A DNA stretch of 64,000 nt from JARLGU01 sp036504535. Its GTDB lineage: Bacteria; Armatimonadota; Armatimonadia; Armatimonadales; Capsulimonadaceae. The stretch is taken from contig DASXUY010000011.1 of NCBI GenBank assembly GCA_036504535.1, forward strand, positions 12,273 through 76,272. The letters are read 5' to 3'. This document shows, in pieces, positions 31,908-41,266 of this stretch (position 1 is its first letter; every line of letters starts with the position of its first letter). The notes beneath the pieces were generated by a model, which saw only the letters and a list, made by a program, of their open reading frames with translations, did not search any database and was not told where the DNA came from. A program made the position numbers and the translations under genes.

Positions 31908-32281
31908 TGCTCGCTCCAATACCCGAGAAGAAATGCGACGACCAGTGTCTGCTTCGTTGCTTGACCGGACAATCGCCCCTACTCATCGTTGAGCGGCTAT
32001 GGACACGTTACCTTGCCTATATTATGACCCGATTCGTCCTGCTTAGTACTCCGCTAACCGGGTGATTTTGGCCAAGGAGGTGGAAAGCCGTCCGAGTGCG
32101 AGAAACAAGGCAAACCGAAAGAAGATGCGCGCTTAACTTGTTTCGTTTTGGCGCTAATATTTGGTGTTTCAGTGTATAATCTGCTTGTGGTACTCTGCCA
32201 CGCACGCGCGCGTCACAATGATATTGGGCGCGATCAGGTTTTACAGAGCCCCCAATACCGAATGCCCCGAAAGGACTGCGC
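31908..32281. promoter_or_regulatory. Control region of the sugar/polyol cluster
   Basis: 374 bases without a credible gene. A TATAAT at 32175-32180 on the plus strand would start transcription about 95 bases before the aldolase ATG. No convincing -35 box or operator was found by eye. Confidence 0.45.
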
Positions 32282-33064
32282 ATGTCCGACAAAGACAAGA
32301 TTTTTGAAGAGCTACTCATCCTCTCCCGCCACCTCGGCGATTCATCCCACGACTGGGCCATCCTCGGCGAAGGCAACACATCAGCCAAGCTGGACGATGA
32401 CACGTTTTTAGTCAAGGCCAGCGGTTCCAGCCTGTCAACCCTCACCCGCGAGCAGGTCTGCCAGGTTAAGTTCGCTCCCATCCTCGAAGCCATGAGCGGC
32501 GACCGCGCCGTGTCCGACACCGAGGTGAGGGATCTGCTGCTAGGGTCCGTTGTCGGCGGCGATGGCCGGATGCCGTCGGTCGAGACGCTCTTTCACGCAT
32601 CGCTGCTCTCGCTGCCCGATGTGAGCTTTATTGGCCACACGCACATCACCAGCATCAACGGCATCCTCTGCTCGAAAGCGGGCTGGGAATTGATGCAAAA
32701 CGCCGGTCGCCTTTTCCCTGACGAGATTGTCGTCTGCGGTGAGGGCCCGTGCTGCGTGCCGTATGTCGACCCGGGCCTTCCCCTGGCCCGCGAGATCCGC
32801 AAGCAGGTCGATCTGTATATCGAAAAGTATGGCACTTACCCCAAGACCATCTACATGCAGAACCATGGCTTTATCGCGCTCGGGAAATCGTCGCGCGAAG
32901 TCGAGGCAATTCACCAGATGGCCGACAAGTCCGCTCGCGTTCTGATCGGTACGATGGCGTTCGGCGGACCCAACTGGTTCACCGAAGAAACCGTGCGACG
33001 CATCGCAACCCGCCCCGACGAGCACTATCGCCAGCGCGCGATCGGCTTAAAGGTGGAACGATAA
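32282..33064 (+). CDS. Class II aldolase/adducin family protein
   Basis: This 260-residue protein belongs to the zinc-dependent sugar-phosphate aldolase family that includes L-fuculose- and L-rhamnulose-1-phosphate aldolases. It has the family N-terminal part (WAILGEGNTSAKLDD and VKASGSSLSTL), the metal-binding HTHITSINGILCS (two His) and QNHGFIALG (third His). The exact sugar cannot be fixed, and some relatives are ribulose-5-phosphate epimerases or adducin-like proteins. It is the first gene of a plus-strand cluster with a long alcohol dehydrogenase and an SrlD-like SDR. AAAGGA lies seven bases before the ATG. Confidence 0.92.
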   Translation: MSDKDKIFEELLILSRHLGDSSHDWAILGEGNTSAKLDDDTFLVKASGSSLSTLTREQVCQVKFAPILEAMSGDRAVSDTEVRDLLLGSVVGGDGRMPSVETLFHASLLSLPDVSFIGHTHITSINGILCSKAGWELMQNAGRLFPDEIVVCGEGPCCVPYVDPGLPLAREIRKQVDLYIEKYGTYPKTIYMQNHGFIALGKSSREVEAIHQMADKSARVLIGTMAFGGPNWFTEETVRRIATRPDEHYRQRAIGLKVER

Positions 33065-33084
33065 GCGACAGTTGAGATAGGATA

Positions 33085-33145
33085 GGACGCCTACGCGGCG
33101 AGCGCCAGGCTGAGCCTGGACCCTTTTCACCGCTTCGCGGTGGTT
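33085..33145. repeat. Dispersed repeat family 2, full copy
   Basis: CGCCTACGCGG, then AGCGCCAGGCTGAGCCTGGA, then CACCGC-TTC-GCGGTGG, which gives two small hairpins. It lies between the aldolase and the dehydrogenase genes. A matching copy occurs near 35830-35885. Confidence 0.8.
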
Positions 33146-33204
33146 GATGCGAACAGTTTTGCTTATTTGCCTAGGGCGTTGTGCCTGGGCGGAAGGATAT
33201 TAAG

Positions 33205-34860
33205 ATGGACGTTATTGAGACATATCGCGCGGCGACTGGCGCCGTGCCCCACAAGTACAACCGCTGGCACCTTCGCGGTGCTGGCCTCGAGTCACTTTCC
33301 GAAGAGACGGTCGAGCTTCCCGAGATCGGACCCGAGGAGTTGGTCGTTCGCCATGACACGTGCGGCATCTGCTTCTCGGATATCAAGATCATCAACCTTG
33401 GCCCGCAGCATCCGCGCCTGATTGGTCGCGACATGGTCGACGATCCGGTCGTCATGGGCCACGAAGTCGCGCTGACGATTGTCAAAGTCGGTGAAGCGCT
33501 CGAAGGCAAGTTCAAGATTGGCGCACGATACATCGTCCAAGCCGATGTCTACTACAAAGGTGCTAACCTGGCGTATGGCTACGTGCTTGACGGCGGCATG
33601 TCCCAGTACGGCGTGATCGGCGACGAAGTGCTTCGCGGCGACGAAGGCTGCTACCTGCTGCCGCTCAAGGAAGATACCGGCTACGTCGAAGCCGCACTGG
33701 TCGAGCCGTGGGCATGTGTCGTGGCGGCGTACGAGTACCCCAACTTCCGCGACGGGATTAAGCCGGGCGGCGCAACGTTGGTTTACCGCAAAGACGCATC
33801 GCTCGGCATGCTTCTGGCCCAGGATGTGACAGGCAAGGGCGGCGCGGCGAAGGTCTTCGAGACGATCTCGTCGCTCGATGAGCTCGACGCCAAGAAGGCG
33901 CTCGCGGGCAAGGGCTTCGATGACATCATTGTCATCGGGACCCCCACCCCGGCTGAGATCGAAACGCTGTCTGCGGCGTTGGTGCGGTTCGGCATCTTCA
34001 ACATCGCACTTTCCACGCCGCTCACCGAGCTGGTGACAATCGACATCGGTCGTGTTCACTACGATCAGCTGCTCTATATCGGCGGCTACGTTACGAAGGC
34101 GAGCGAAGCGGCGAAGGCGTACAAGGGCAACGGCCGTGGCGACCTCGCGGGCGGCGGCAATGTCTGGTTCATCGGCGCAGGCGGCCCGATGGGGCAGATG
34201 CATATCCAGCGCGCGATCATGCACGATACTCCTCCGAAGACGATCATCGTCACCGATGTGAGCGACGAGCGGCTGGCGCGTGTCCATGACCGCTTCGGCG
34301 CAAAGGCCGCTGAGCGCGGTATCGAGATTGTCGCGCTGAACCCGAACTCGCTGGGCGAAGAGGGCTACGCGGCGGCGCTTAAGGCCAATGGCCCGTTCAC
34401 CGATATCGTCTGCCTGGTTCCCGTAGCCGACCTGGTCGCGCAGACCGCGCCGCATCTCGCAGAGCATGGCACGTACAACATCTTCGCGGGTGTGGCGAAG
34501 GGTGTGAGCACCAAGCTCGACCTGGGCACGATTATCACCAAGGACCAGCGGTTTGTGGGCACATCGGGCTCCAGCATCGCCGACCTGCAGCACACGCTGG
34601 ATCTGGTCGAAGAGGATAAACTGTCCACGAACTCGTCACTCGCCGCAATCGGCGGTCGGAGCGCATTCCGCGACGGCCTCGGCGCTGTCAAGGCTGGCCA
34701 GTTCCCCGGCAAGACGGTCATCTTCCTGCAAGTCGACGACCTGCCGCTGACGTCGCTGGATGAACTGCAGGAGCGCCTGCCATCGGTGTACGCCAAGCTG
34801 GAAGACGGCAAGTTCTGGACCGCCGAAGCCGAAGAAGAGCTGCTGCGACTGAAGTTGTAA
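33205..34860 (+). CDS. Long zinc-dependent alcohol dehydrogenase (sorbose-1-phosphate reductase-like)
   Basis: This 551-residue medium-chain dehydrogenase has the catalytic zinc motifs DTCGICFSDIK (Cys) and VVMGHEVALTIVKVG (Glu-His), and a Rossmann domain with GAGGPMGQMHIQ. The protein is longer than the usual 350-400 residues, with about 100 extra residues between the zinc part and the Rossmann domain. This length and layout are shared with the L-sorbose-1-phosphate reductase group, which makes the polyol-phosphate assignment likely but not certain. The ATG at 33205 has GGAAGG eight bases upstream. It lies between a class II aldolase and an SrlD-like SDR, consistent with a sugar-alcohol pathway. 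Confidence 0.88.
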   Translation: MDVIETYRAATGAVPHKYNRWHLRGAGLESLSEETVELPEIGPEELVVRHDTCGICFSDIKIINLGPQHPRLIGRDMVDDPVVMGHEVALTIVKVGEALEGKFKIGARYIVQADVYYKGANLAYGYVLDGGMSQYGVIGDEVLRGDEGCYLLPLKEDTGYVEAALVEPWACVVAAYEYPNFRDGIKPGGATLVYRKDASLGMLLAQDVTGKGGAAKVFETISSLDELDAKKALAGKGFDDIIVIGTPTPAEIETLSAALVRFGIFNIALSTPLTELVTIDIGRVHYDQLLYIGGYVTKASEAAKAYKGNGRGDLAGGGNVWFIGAGGPMGQMHIQRAIMHDTPPKTIIVTDVSDERLARVHDRFGAKAAERGIEIVALNPNSLGEEGYAAALKANGPFTDIVCLVPVADLVAQTAPHLAEHGTYNIFAGVAKGVSTKLDLGTIITKDQRFVGTSGSSIADLQHTLDLVEEDKLSTNSSLAAIGGRSAFRDGLGAVKAGQFPGKTVIFLQVDDLPLTSLDELQERLPSVYAKLEDGKFWTAEAEEELLRLKL

Positions 34861-34868
34861 AGTAAAAG

Positions 34869-34985
34869 ACCTCACCCCCGGCCCCTCTCCTAGGATAAGG
34901 AGAGGGGTGAAAGAGAAGAGCATTTTACCCAACTCTTCATAACTCCCCCTCTCCTTTCCAAGGAGAGGGGGCCGGGGGGTGAGGT
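34869..34985. repeat. Two head-to-head copies of dispersed repeat family 1
   Basis: One copy at about 34869-34912 (CCTCACCCCCGG...GGAGAGGGG) and an inverted copy at about 34943-34985 (CTCCCCCTCTCC...GGTGAGG). Together they fill the gap between the dehydrogenase and the SrlD-like gene and could form a long stem. Confidence 0.88.
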
Positions 34986-35011
34986 ATTCCCCTATTTCAT
35001 GGAGTTAACAA

Positions 35012-35800
<789 letters not shown>

Positions 35801-35829
35801 TTCGCAGCGTAAGAGCGCTCGCCGCGCGG

Positions 35830-35885
35830 GCGTCCTACGCGGACAGCGCCAGGCTGAGCCTGCACCCTATGCGCCGAGGACGGCG
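35830..35885. repeat. Dispersed repeat family 2, full copy
   Basis: CCTACGCGG, AGCGCCAGGCTGAGCCTG and a following CGCCGAGGACGGCG hairpin, closely matching the copy near 33085-33145. It follows the SrlD-like gene. Confidence 0.8.
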
Positions 35886-35991
35886 AGCCTGAGGCGGATG
35901 GGCTGAGTTTGGTTTCGCGTGGCAGATTGTTGACAATATTTAGCTCCTCGCCCCTGTAAGTCGATACAGGGTGCAGGGAGCTTTATTCGTT

Positions 35992-36324
35992 ATGAAGTCA
36001 CGCATCATGTATATTGAATGCAAGGCAGGTAGCCAGGAGGCGCGGGAAGCGCACATCGGGCTCGTCAGCTTCTCGAAAACCGGGCGATCGCTGTACTACG
36101 CGAGCAAAACGTTCCGGCGCATTTTTGGCGGTACATCTGACGGGAACTATCGTGATGTCGAGACTGGCGAATCCTACTGGATATCGGGCTGCAAGAAACG
36201 TGGCGATAATCGGCTTTATTGGGAGCGCCGCATTCCCGTGATCATCGACGAAGATGTGCGAACGGAGTACTGGGTGACTATCCGTAACCAGCCGGAGAAT
36301 GTAAACCTGGCGCAGATTTGGTAG
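35992..36324 (+). CDS. Small conserved protein of unknown function
   Basis: This 110-residue soluble protein has a clear conserved core: MKSRIMYIECKAG at the start, RIGLVSFSKTGRSLYYASKTF-type strands, then GNYRDVETGESYWISGCKK and a C-terminal IDEDVRTEYW. I recognise this as a recurring small family in Bacteroidota and related groups with no proven function. The ATG at 35992 has GGGAG eleven bases upstream, and the protein then matches the family's start. It is followed 24 bases later by the alkyltransferase-like gene in the same direction, so the pair may be co-transcribed. Confidence 0.8.
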   Translation: MKSRIMYIECKAGSQEAREAHIGLVSFSKTGRSLYYASKTFRRIFGGTSDGNYRDVETGESYWISGCKKRGDNRLYWERRIPVIIDEDVRTEYWVTIRNQPENVNLAQIW

Positions 36325-36348
36325 GTGGCAACCGGGTATCCTTTTCCC

Positions 36349-36654
36349 ATGAGCGAAACCGAAACCAACCCATTTGAGGCTATTTTCGATATTGTCCGCG
36401 CCATCCCCGCTGGCTTTGTCATGTCGTACGGTCAGGTGGCCGCCGATTGCCGCGCGACGGCTCGCACGGTGGGCTGGGCGATGAGCCAGGCACCGGAGGG
36501 CGTGCCGTGGCACCGCGTCGTCGGCAGCGATGGCTACCTGCGCATCGGAAGGCGGTCGCCGGAGCTGCAACGTATCCAGCGCCAGTTGCTTGAGGACGAG
36601 GGGGTGGTCGTGCAGGAGAACGGGTGCGTTGAGATGGAGCGGTTTCGGGCGTGA
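36349..36654 (+). CDS. Alkyltransferase-like protein (ATL), DNA repair
   Basis: This 101-residue protein is related to the DNA-binding domain of O6-alkylguanine-DNA alkyltransferase. The active-site motif PCHRV reads PWHRVVG, so the alkyl-accepting Cys is Trp. ATL proteins with this change bind O6-alkylguanine and recruit nucleotide excision repair instead of removing the alkyl group. Supporting features are IPAGFVMSYGQVA (helix-turn-helix start), the Arg finger stretch TARTVGWAMS and the C-terminal LLEDEGV. The ATG at 36349 is used; a GTG eight codons upstream is possible. A terminator follows directly. Confidence 0.92.
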   Translation: MSETETNPFEAIFDIVRAIPAGFVMSYGQVAADCRATARTVGWAMSQAPEGVPWHRVVGSDGYLRIGRRSPELQRIQRQLLEDEGVVVQENGCVEMERFRA

Positions 36655-36675
36655 TGGGGCGAGTAAAAATTTGGG

Positions 36676-36703
36676 ATGCCCTCGTGCCGGGCGGGCATTT
36701 TTT
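36676..36703 (+). terminator. Terminator of the ATL gene
   Basis: ATGCCC (36676-36681) pairs with GGGCAT (36693-36698) within a longer G+C-rich stem, followed by six T. Confidence 0.82.
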
Positions 36704-36759
36704 AGTGCTCGCTACGCGAGGTCGTGCGAAGTGATGCGAGGTATTTGCTCAGCGATAGA

Positions 36760-37578
36760 TTAGTGGTCATGCGGGTGGGTGTGAGCCACGACGTGAATGT
36801 GCGGGTGTGAGTGGACGATGTCGCCGTGGCGGTGGGTGTGGGCGTGGACGAGGTTCACGTCGAGCAGCAGGTCCGTGTTTTCGAGAATGCTTTCGGTGGC
36901 GCCGTCAGCGGCTAGTGTGTGGTCTTCGCGCATCACCAGAGCGCGATCAGCCAGATGCGGCAGCAGAGTGAGGTCGTGGGTCGCGGTGATCAGGGTTATC
37001 CCGCTAGCGCACAGCTTGTCGAGAATCTCGAGCAGCATCGACTGACTGCGGGGGTCGAGGCCAGCGGTAGGTTCATCGAGAAGCAGCACGGATGGGTTGA
37101 CGATCAGCAGCGATGCGAGCGCCACCCGCTTTTTCTCGCCGCCGCTCAGGTTATACGGAGCGCGGTCTCGAAGGTGCGCGATTTCGAGCAACGACAACGT
37201 TTCGTCGATACGCCGAAGTATCTCCGCTTTGGGCCATCGCAACTGGAGCGGCGCGAAAGCGAGTTCATCGGCGACGGTTCCGCAGAAAAGCTGCGCATCT
37301 GAGTTCTGGAACAGGAAACCAACTTCTTTGCGGAACTGCGGACCAAAAGCGGTGCGTTCAAGGCTCTCTTCGGTAAGCGTCTCGCCCAGCACCGAAATGC
37401 TGCCCTGTTGCGGGAAGTAGAGGCCATCGATCAGGTGCAGCAGCGTGGATTTTCCGCTGCCGTTCGCGCCAAGCAGAGCGAGGCGTTCCCCTGCGTCGAC
37501 GGCGAATGACACATCGCGCACGCTGACATCATGACCGGGATAGGCAAATGTAACCGCTGTTAGTTCTATCAAGCTCAC
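36760..37578 (-). CDS. cbiO: Nickel/cobalt ECF transporter ATPase with His-rich tail
   Basis: This 272-residue ABC ATPase has Walker A GANGSGKST, Q-loop LFQNSDAQLF, the signature LSGGEKK, Walker B VLLLDEPTAGLD and the H-loop ATHD. It powers the ECF transporter formed with the CbiQ and CbiM genes upstream. The C-terminus (residues ~245-272) is unusually rich in His (about ten in 26 residues), as in some nickel transporters, and probably binds Ni or Co. The GTG at 37578 is chosen because it sits just after the cbiQ stop and the protein then starts directly before the first strand. Assignment to Ni/Co rather than another ECF substrate rests on the cbiM partner. Confidence 0.92.
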   Translation of the reverse strand: MSLIELTAVTFAYPGHDVSVRDVSFAVDAGERLALLGANGSGKSTLLHLIDGLYFPQQGSISVLGETLTEESLERTAFGPQFRKEVGFLFQNSDAQLFCGTVADELAFAPLQLRWPKAEILRRIDETLSLLEIAHLRDRAPYNLSGGEKKRVALASLLIVNPSVLLLDEPTAGLDPRSQSMLLEILDKLCASGITLITATHDLTLLPHLADRALVMREDHTLAADGATESILENTDLLLDVNLVHAHTHRHGDIVHSHPHIHVVAHTHPHDH

Positions 37579-37583
37579 GAGTT

Positions 37584-38477
37584 CTACCCTATCACCACTA
37601 GCACGATTACGGTTCCTGCGATCACGAGAAGGAACGCCCAATCGGTGACGCGCCATTGCGGCTCATCGAGTAGGTATACCTCACCTGTGTAGCCGCGTGA
37701 GACCATCGCGAGGTGGACGTCGTTCCCCAGCGACTGGGTCCGGCGAAACAGCGCGCCCATACCGGACGCTACCCACGCCTGCTCCTGGCGTGTATTGCCC
37801 ACCGTAATGGAGCGGCTAATCTTGGCGAGGTGGATCTCCTCGGCGGCGCGCACGAAAACCACTAGATACCGTTCCATCATGCTCAACAGCGTGACGAATA
37901 GCATAGGTACCCCAAGGGCCCGCAGACCGCGAAAGAGCCTGTTGGAATGAGTCGTGGCCGTCAGCAACAGAGCTAGCGTGACACAGACAGCCGTTCGCAG
38001 GATAAATCGGGCGGCAACATACAGGCCATTGTCGGTCACATCGAGCGTCGCAGGGACGTGTCCTGCCTCGAAGCGCCAGAGCGTAAGCAATGGATGGCCT
38101 GGGGTGACGATGTTCAACGCTGCGGGAAGCACAACGGCTGCTGAAAATAGCGGTATGGCAAGCCATGCGCGCGCGAAACGGCGCGCTGGGATTCGCGACG
38201 CGGCGGCGAGAGCGATGCAAGCGGTATAGGCGATAGCGAGTGTGGCAATGTTGTGCAGCAACGTGACAACGACTATTAGCCCGATGAGCCCGACAACCTT
38301 CGCCCTCGGGTCGACTTGCTGGAGGAGACCGGGGGCGCTGGCGATATCGTTGTTCGCGGCCAGTTCTTCCACAAGCCTCGCGAAGCTGCCGACAGCATGG
38401 CGGACGACATTTCGTCGCGCTCGCATTCCGGCGACGCTCGGCGGCGGCGCGTCGGCCGGGTTATCGCTACGCCTCAT
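37584..38477 (-). CDS. cbiQ: ECF transporter T-component (CbiQ-like)
   Basis: This 297-residue transmembrane protein couples the ATPase to the substrate-binding subunit. It has about five membrane helices and the coupling-helix motifs AEEIHLAKISRSI and VHLAMVSRGYTGEV, near the two Ala-Arg-Gly style sites of the family. A basic, Pro-rich N-terminus of about 40 residues is longer than usual. It overlaps cbiM by 11 bases and runs almost directly into cbiO. Together these show translational coupling in one operon. Confidence 0.9.
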   Translation of the reverse strand: MRRSDNPADAPPPSVAGMRARRNVVRHAVGSFARLVEELAANNDIASAPGLLQQVDPRAKVVGLIGLIVVVTLLHNIATLAIAYTACIALAAASRIPARRFARAWLAIPLFSAAVVLPAALNIVTPGHPLLTLWRFEAGHVPATLDVTDNGLYVAARFILRTAVCVTLALLLTATTHSNRLFRGLRALGVPMLFVTLLSMMERYLVVFVRAAEEIHLAKISRSITVGNTRQEQAWVASGMGALFRRTQSLGNDVHLAMVSRGYTGEVYLLDEPQWRVTDWAFLLVIAGTVIVLVVIG

Positions 38478-39561
38478 GCGTCACGGTTTCCCCCGTGCCC
38501 GGAGCCGGTTCGGTGTCTTTACTGGCGAGCACGCCCCGTGTCAGCAGCAAAGCCATCCCCACAATGATCGCGCCAACCGCGCCAGCGAGGATGTAGAGTA
38601 CGCTTTGCTTGGGTAGCGGCGCATCGCTCTGCCCCGGCAAGCTGTAGTCGGGCATCAGGGCCTTCCAGCCGTGCTCTTCGGCGCGCTGTATGCCTTGCGG
38701 AACATACCCTGGAGTTCCCGTCGTCTTCGCAATCTCGGCCTTCACTTCAGCACCGCTCCATTCGCCCCACGCTGCGCCAGCGTGGAAGTGCGCAGGGAGG
38801 TAGAGGCCAAGGGGCACGAGAACAGTAAGCACCGCGAGCGCTGTCGCCGCACGCGTGAAGACAGTCGCTGGCCGACGAACACCCGATGTCAACGAACCGA
38901 GCATTTCTGGCGCGGTGCGTTGGAAGTAGGCGATCACAAGCGCCGTGACGACGCCTTCGATCACCCCAAACACAAGCATATGGCTAGCCACCATCGCTGG
39001 CACTGAGACGCTCAATCCGAACGGGCAATAGAGCGCACGGCCAGCGGCATCATGCGACAGGCCGGGCTGAATGCCGAACTCTACGCCCGCTGCAAGCGCG
39101 GCGGCGCTGAGACCGAGCCATCCGCCTATCGCGCCGCCTGCGATGTGTCGGCGAGATCCAGGAAGAGATAAACCAGCGATCGCTCGGTAAGCCCACCAGC
39201 CGACAAAGGGACACACAACAGCCATGTTGAAGCAATTAGCTCCAATAGCCGTGACCCCGCCGTCCCCGAAGAGCAACGCCTGGACGATAAGTGCGAGGGA
39301 GACGACGACAGTTGCCGCCCATGGGCCGAAGAGGATGGCGACGAGAACGGCCCCTGTAGCGTGACCGGTTGTCCCTCCGGGGATGGGCACATTGAACATC
39401 ATGATGACGAACGTGAATGCCGCACCGAGCGCTAGCATCGGCACTTGTTTCAGGCGAAGCGTCTTCTTCACCTTCGCAGTCGCCGCAGACCAGAATGCCG
39501 CCATGACGCCGAAGGCAGGGATATAAGTTTGCGGGCCGAGGTAGCCGTCCGGGATGTGCAT
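38467..39561 (-). CDS. cbiM: Nickel/cobalt ECF transporter substrate subunit (CbiM, fused CbiN-like part)
   Basis: This 364-residue membrane protein binds and transports Ni or Co ions. The start is fixed at 39561 because the mature protein must begin MHIPDG, where the N-terminal amine and His2 coordinate the metal. Other ligand-region motifs follow (PIPGGTTGHATGAVL and LVIQALLFGDGGVTAIGANCFNMAVV). Membrane helices run to about residue 235. The C-terminal part (residues ~255-364, one or two further helices) resembles a fused CbiN/NikN. The cluster order CbiM-CbiQ-CbiO is standard. No cobalamin riboswitch was recognised upstream, so nickel may be the cargo. Confidence 0.93.
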   Translation of the reverse strand: MHIPDGYLGPQTYIPAFGVMAAFWSAATAKVKKTLRLKQVPMLALGAAFTFVIMMFNVPIPGGTTGHATGAVLVAILFGPWAATVVVSLALIVQALLFGDGGVTAIGANCFNMAVVCPFVGWWAYRAIAGLSLPGSRRHIAGGAIGGWLGLSAAALAAGVEFGIQPGLSHDAAGRALYCPFGLSVSVPAMVASHMLVFGVIEGVVTALVIAYFQRTAPEMLGSLTSGVRRPATVFTRAATALAVLTVLVPLGLYLPAHFHAGAAWGEWSGAEVKAEIAKTTGTPGYVPQGIQRAEEHGWKALMPDYSLPGQSDAPLPKQSVLYILAGAVGAIIVGMALLLTRGVLASKDTEPAPGTGETVTHEA

Positions 39562-39916
39562 GCTAACTAAACTGGTGTTCCTCCGCGCAAGTTCCGCCGG
39601 AAACAATACGGACGCTTCATCGATGCTCGTTGGTACTGGAATTTGGATTGCTAATTGGGCGCTCGCCTGAACGCAAAACGCCACGGAATACTGATTACCG
39701 AACCCAATGTATAGTCTACCATCAATGTAGTTCACGAGTCGATGGCTTTGACGAGCCCACAGTTCGCCTTCGTACGCCTTTCTGTGCCGCGCAAACCGAA
39801 GCCGTCACCAAAATCCAAGCGTGGTCTAGTGGCGATTTGATAAGTGATGGCCAATGTGTGTATGGGCAACCGATTGGTATTTTCGCCCAGACTTAGGCAA
39901 TAGCACTATCCCTAGT
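39562..39916. other. Leader region upstream of cbiM
   Basis: 355 bases between the DUF4198 remnant and cbiM. I looked for a cobalamin riboswitch (B12 box) and a NiCo riboswitch on the minus strand and saw neither. A minus-strand TATACA near 39706 could be a -10 box, weakly. Confidence 0.4.
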
Positions 39917-40156
39917 CTACTCCCCGCAACACGGACATATCTGTGGTACTTGGACACAGAGAGTGGCAGAGTACTTGGTCGTCGTGTAGACCTTCCCTGC
40001 GTCATCCTTTCCGCTTGCTTTGTCATCGACCATATGAGCCACGATCAGGTAGTAATTGGCTTCCTTGGGTTCGAAGCTGGCAACGCCGCGATCATCCGTC
40101 TTGCGTTCAAACCGCGAGTCGAAGGACTCGGCAAGCTGTGCGCCTCCCAGTAGGCG
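39917..40156 (-). pseudogene. DUF4198 remnant, C-terminal part only
   Basis: On the minus strand a frame with no usable start codon runs 79 codons to a TAG at 39917-39919. It reads LAESFDSRFERKTDDRGVAS, then NYYLIVAHMVDDKAS and VYTTTKYSATLCVQVPQICP, matching the C-terminal half of DUF4198 proteins. These are secreted proteins encoded beside nickel/cobalt ECF transporters. An in-frame TGA at 40157-40159 stops it upstream, and the 209 bases up to the prepilin gene show no matching N-terminal sequence. Most of the protein (about 170 residues) is therefore missing. It is a decayed gene; its position between a prepilin and cbiM supports the original function. Confidence 0.8.
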
Positions 40157-40365
40157 TCATGACATCGAATGTTGCATTGGACGGGGCGACCTTGGGACAT
40201 CCTGGCGAGGCTGGTTCCTGGTATTGTCTGTATTATGTGTTTCGTTCACAGTGTTTTCCTGTTGGATGGAGCGCGGTATCTAGCCGCATAGCGAAAGCAG
40301 CCGCCGGACGACCGCGAGTCGGCAGAGTCGACACACGATCGTCTGGCGGATTGATAACGTTCGAC

Positions 40366-41202
40366 TTACAACCGCCTGGGGTCGAAGTCGCCCTGCCAGA
40401 CGCCAGCCGATGGATCGACGTACCATGCCTGCGACCACATGCGCCACTTTGAGTGGCCGTCAAGGTAGACGTAGTTCGTTCCACCGCTATGGCGAGCCAG
40501 GGCGAGTTCGCTCGTCGTTCCCGTTGCCGAATTCCATGTCGCCGAGTGCATGTACGAACTATAGAGGCTATTGGTCGGCGTCTCCTGGTCACCGTTCCAA
40601 TTGAATGGGTGGAAGTGGTCGCGCGTTACGCCTTCGAGGCTCTCGGCGACGTAGATGACAGCCGCTGGAGCCCGCACCTCGCTCAGGATGCCGTACTTGC
40701 TGCTACCCGCCATGTAGGCGTTCAGGAAGTAAGACGACCGCCGCACAACCGCTGGTGACGTTGGGTCAAGCGCACTCGCGGGTGTAGCCTGCGGAGTGTC
40801 CCAATTCTGACTGGTGTCATCCGGGCAGCGGAGGATCTGTGCGCTTTTGATGTAAGGCTGAACCTTATCGGTCCATGAGTTGGTCGCCACGGGATAAGTG
40901 GTCAATGGCAGCCGTTCGTCATAATCCTGCGTGTACGATAGAAAGGCCATGCCGATCTGCTTGCCATTAGCCAAACACGCCGTCTGACGGGCCTTTTCGC
41001 GAGCACTCGCGAACACTGGGAACAGGACGGCTGCGAGGATCGAAATGATCGCCACAACGACGAGCAGTTCAATCAACGTGAAAGCGCCACGATGCGTGAC
41101 AACGGGTCGCGCCCCCCGAGTGATTGGGCTGCACGCGAATAGACGTGACCCCGCATCCGCGCCGGAGTTCCGGCGCAGGCGGCTTGAAGCGAAACGAAAC
41201 AT
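40366..41202 (-). CDS. DUF1559 prepilin-type protein
   Basis: This 278-residue protein carries a prepilin leader cut before the hydrophobic helix (FTLIELLVVVAIISILAAVL, residues ~41-60), the class III prepilin motif with Glu five residues after the cleavage site. The C-terminal half has the H-X9-DG pattern RHSGGTNYVYLDGHSKW of DUF1559 pseudopilins. Such proteins are abundant in Planctomycetota, Armatimonadota and Lentisphaerota, and would be assembled by a pilus or secretion machine like the one in this window. The N-terminus before the leader is longer than usual (about 40 residues). It lies between a Cys-rich secreted protein and the Ni/Co transporter locus. Confidence 0.92.
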   Translation of the reverse strand: MFRFASSRLRRNSGADAGSRLFACSPITRGARPVVTHRGAFTLIELLVVVAIISILAAVLFPVFASAREKARQTACLANGKQIGMAFLSYTQDYDERLPLTTYPVATNSWTDKVQPYIKSAQILRCPDDTSQNWDTPQATPASALDPTSPAVVRRSSYFLNAYMAGSSKYGILSEVRAPAAVIYVAESLEGVTRDHFHPFNWNGDQETPTNSLYSSYMHSATWNSATGTTSELALARHSGGTNYVYLDGHSKWRMWSQAWYVDPSAGVWQGDFDPRRL

Positions 41203-41266
41203 TGGATAACTTCTCCTATTTCTCTTTGAAACCTATGTAAGCGCCGTGCGGCGCATTAGTAATGGG

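Noticed and set aside
33292..34593. 433-codon frame antisense to the zinc dehydrogenase
   Set aside because: A shadow of a G+C-rich gene; its composition is Arg/Ala-rich with no motif.
39562..39916. Cobalamin or NiCo riboswitch upstream of cbiM
   Set aside because: No B12 box or conserved core was visible on the minus strand.
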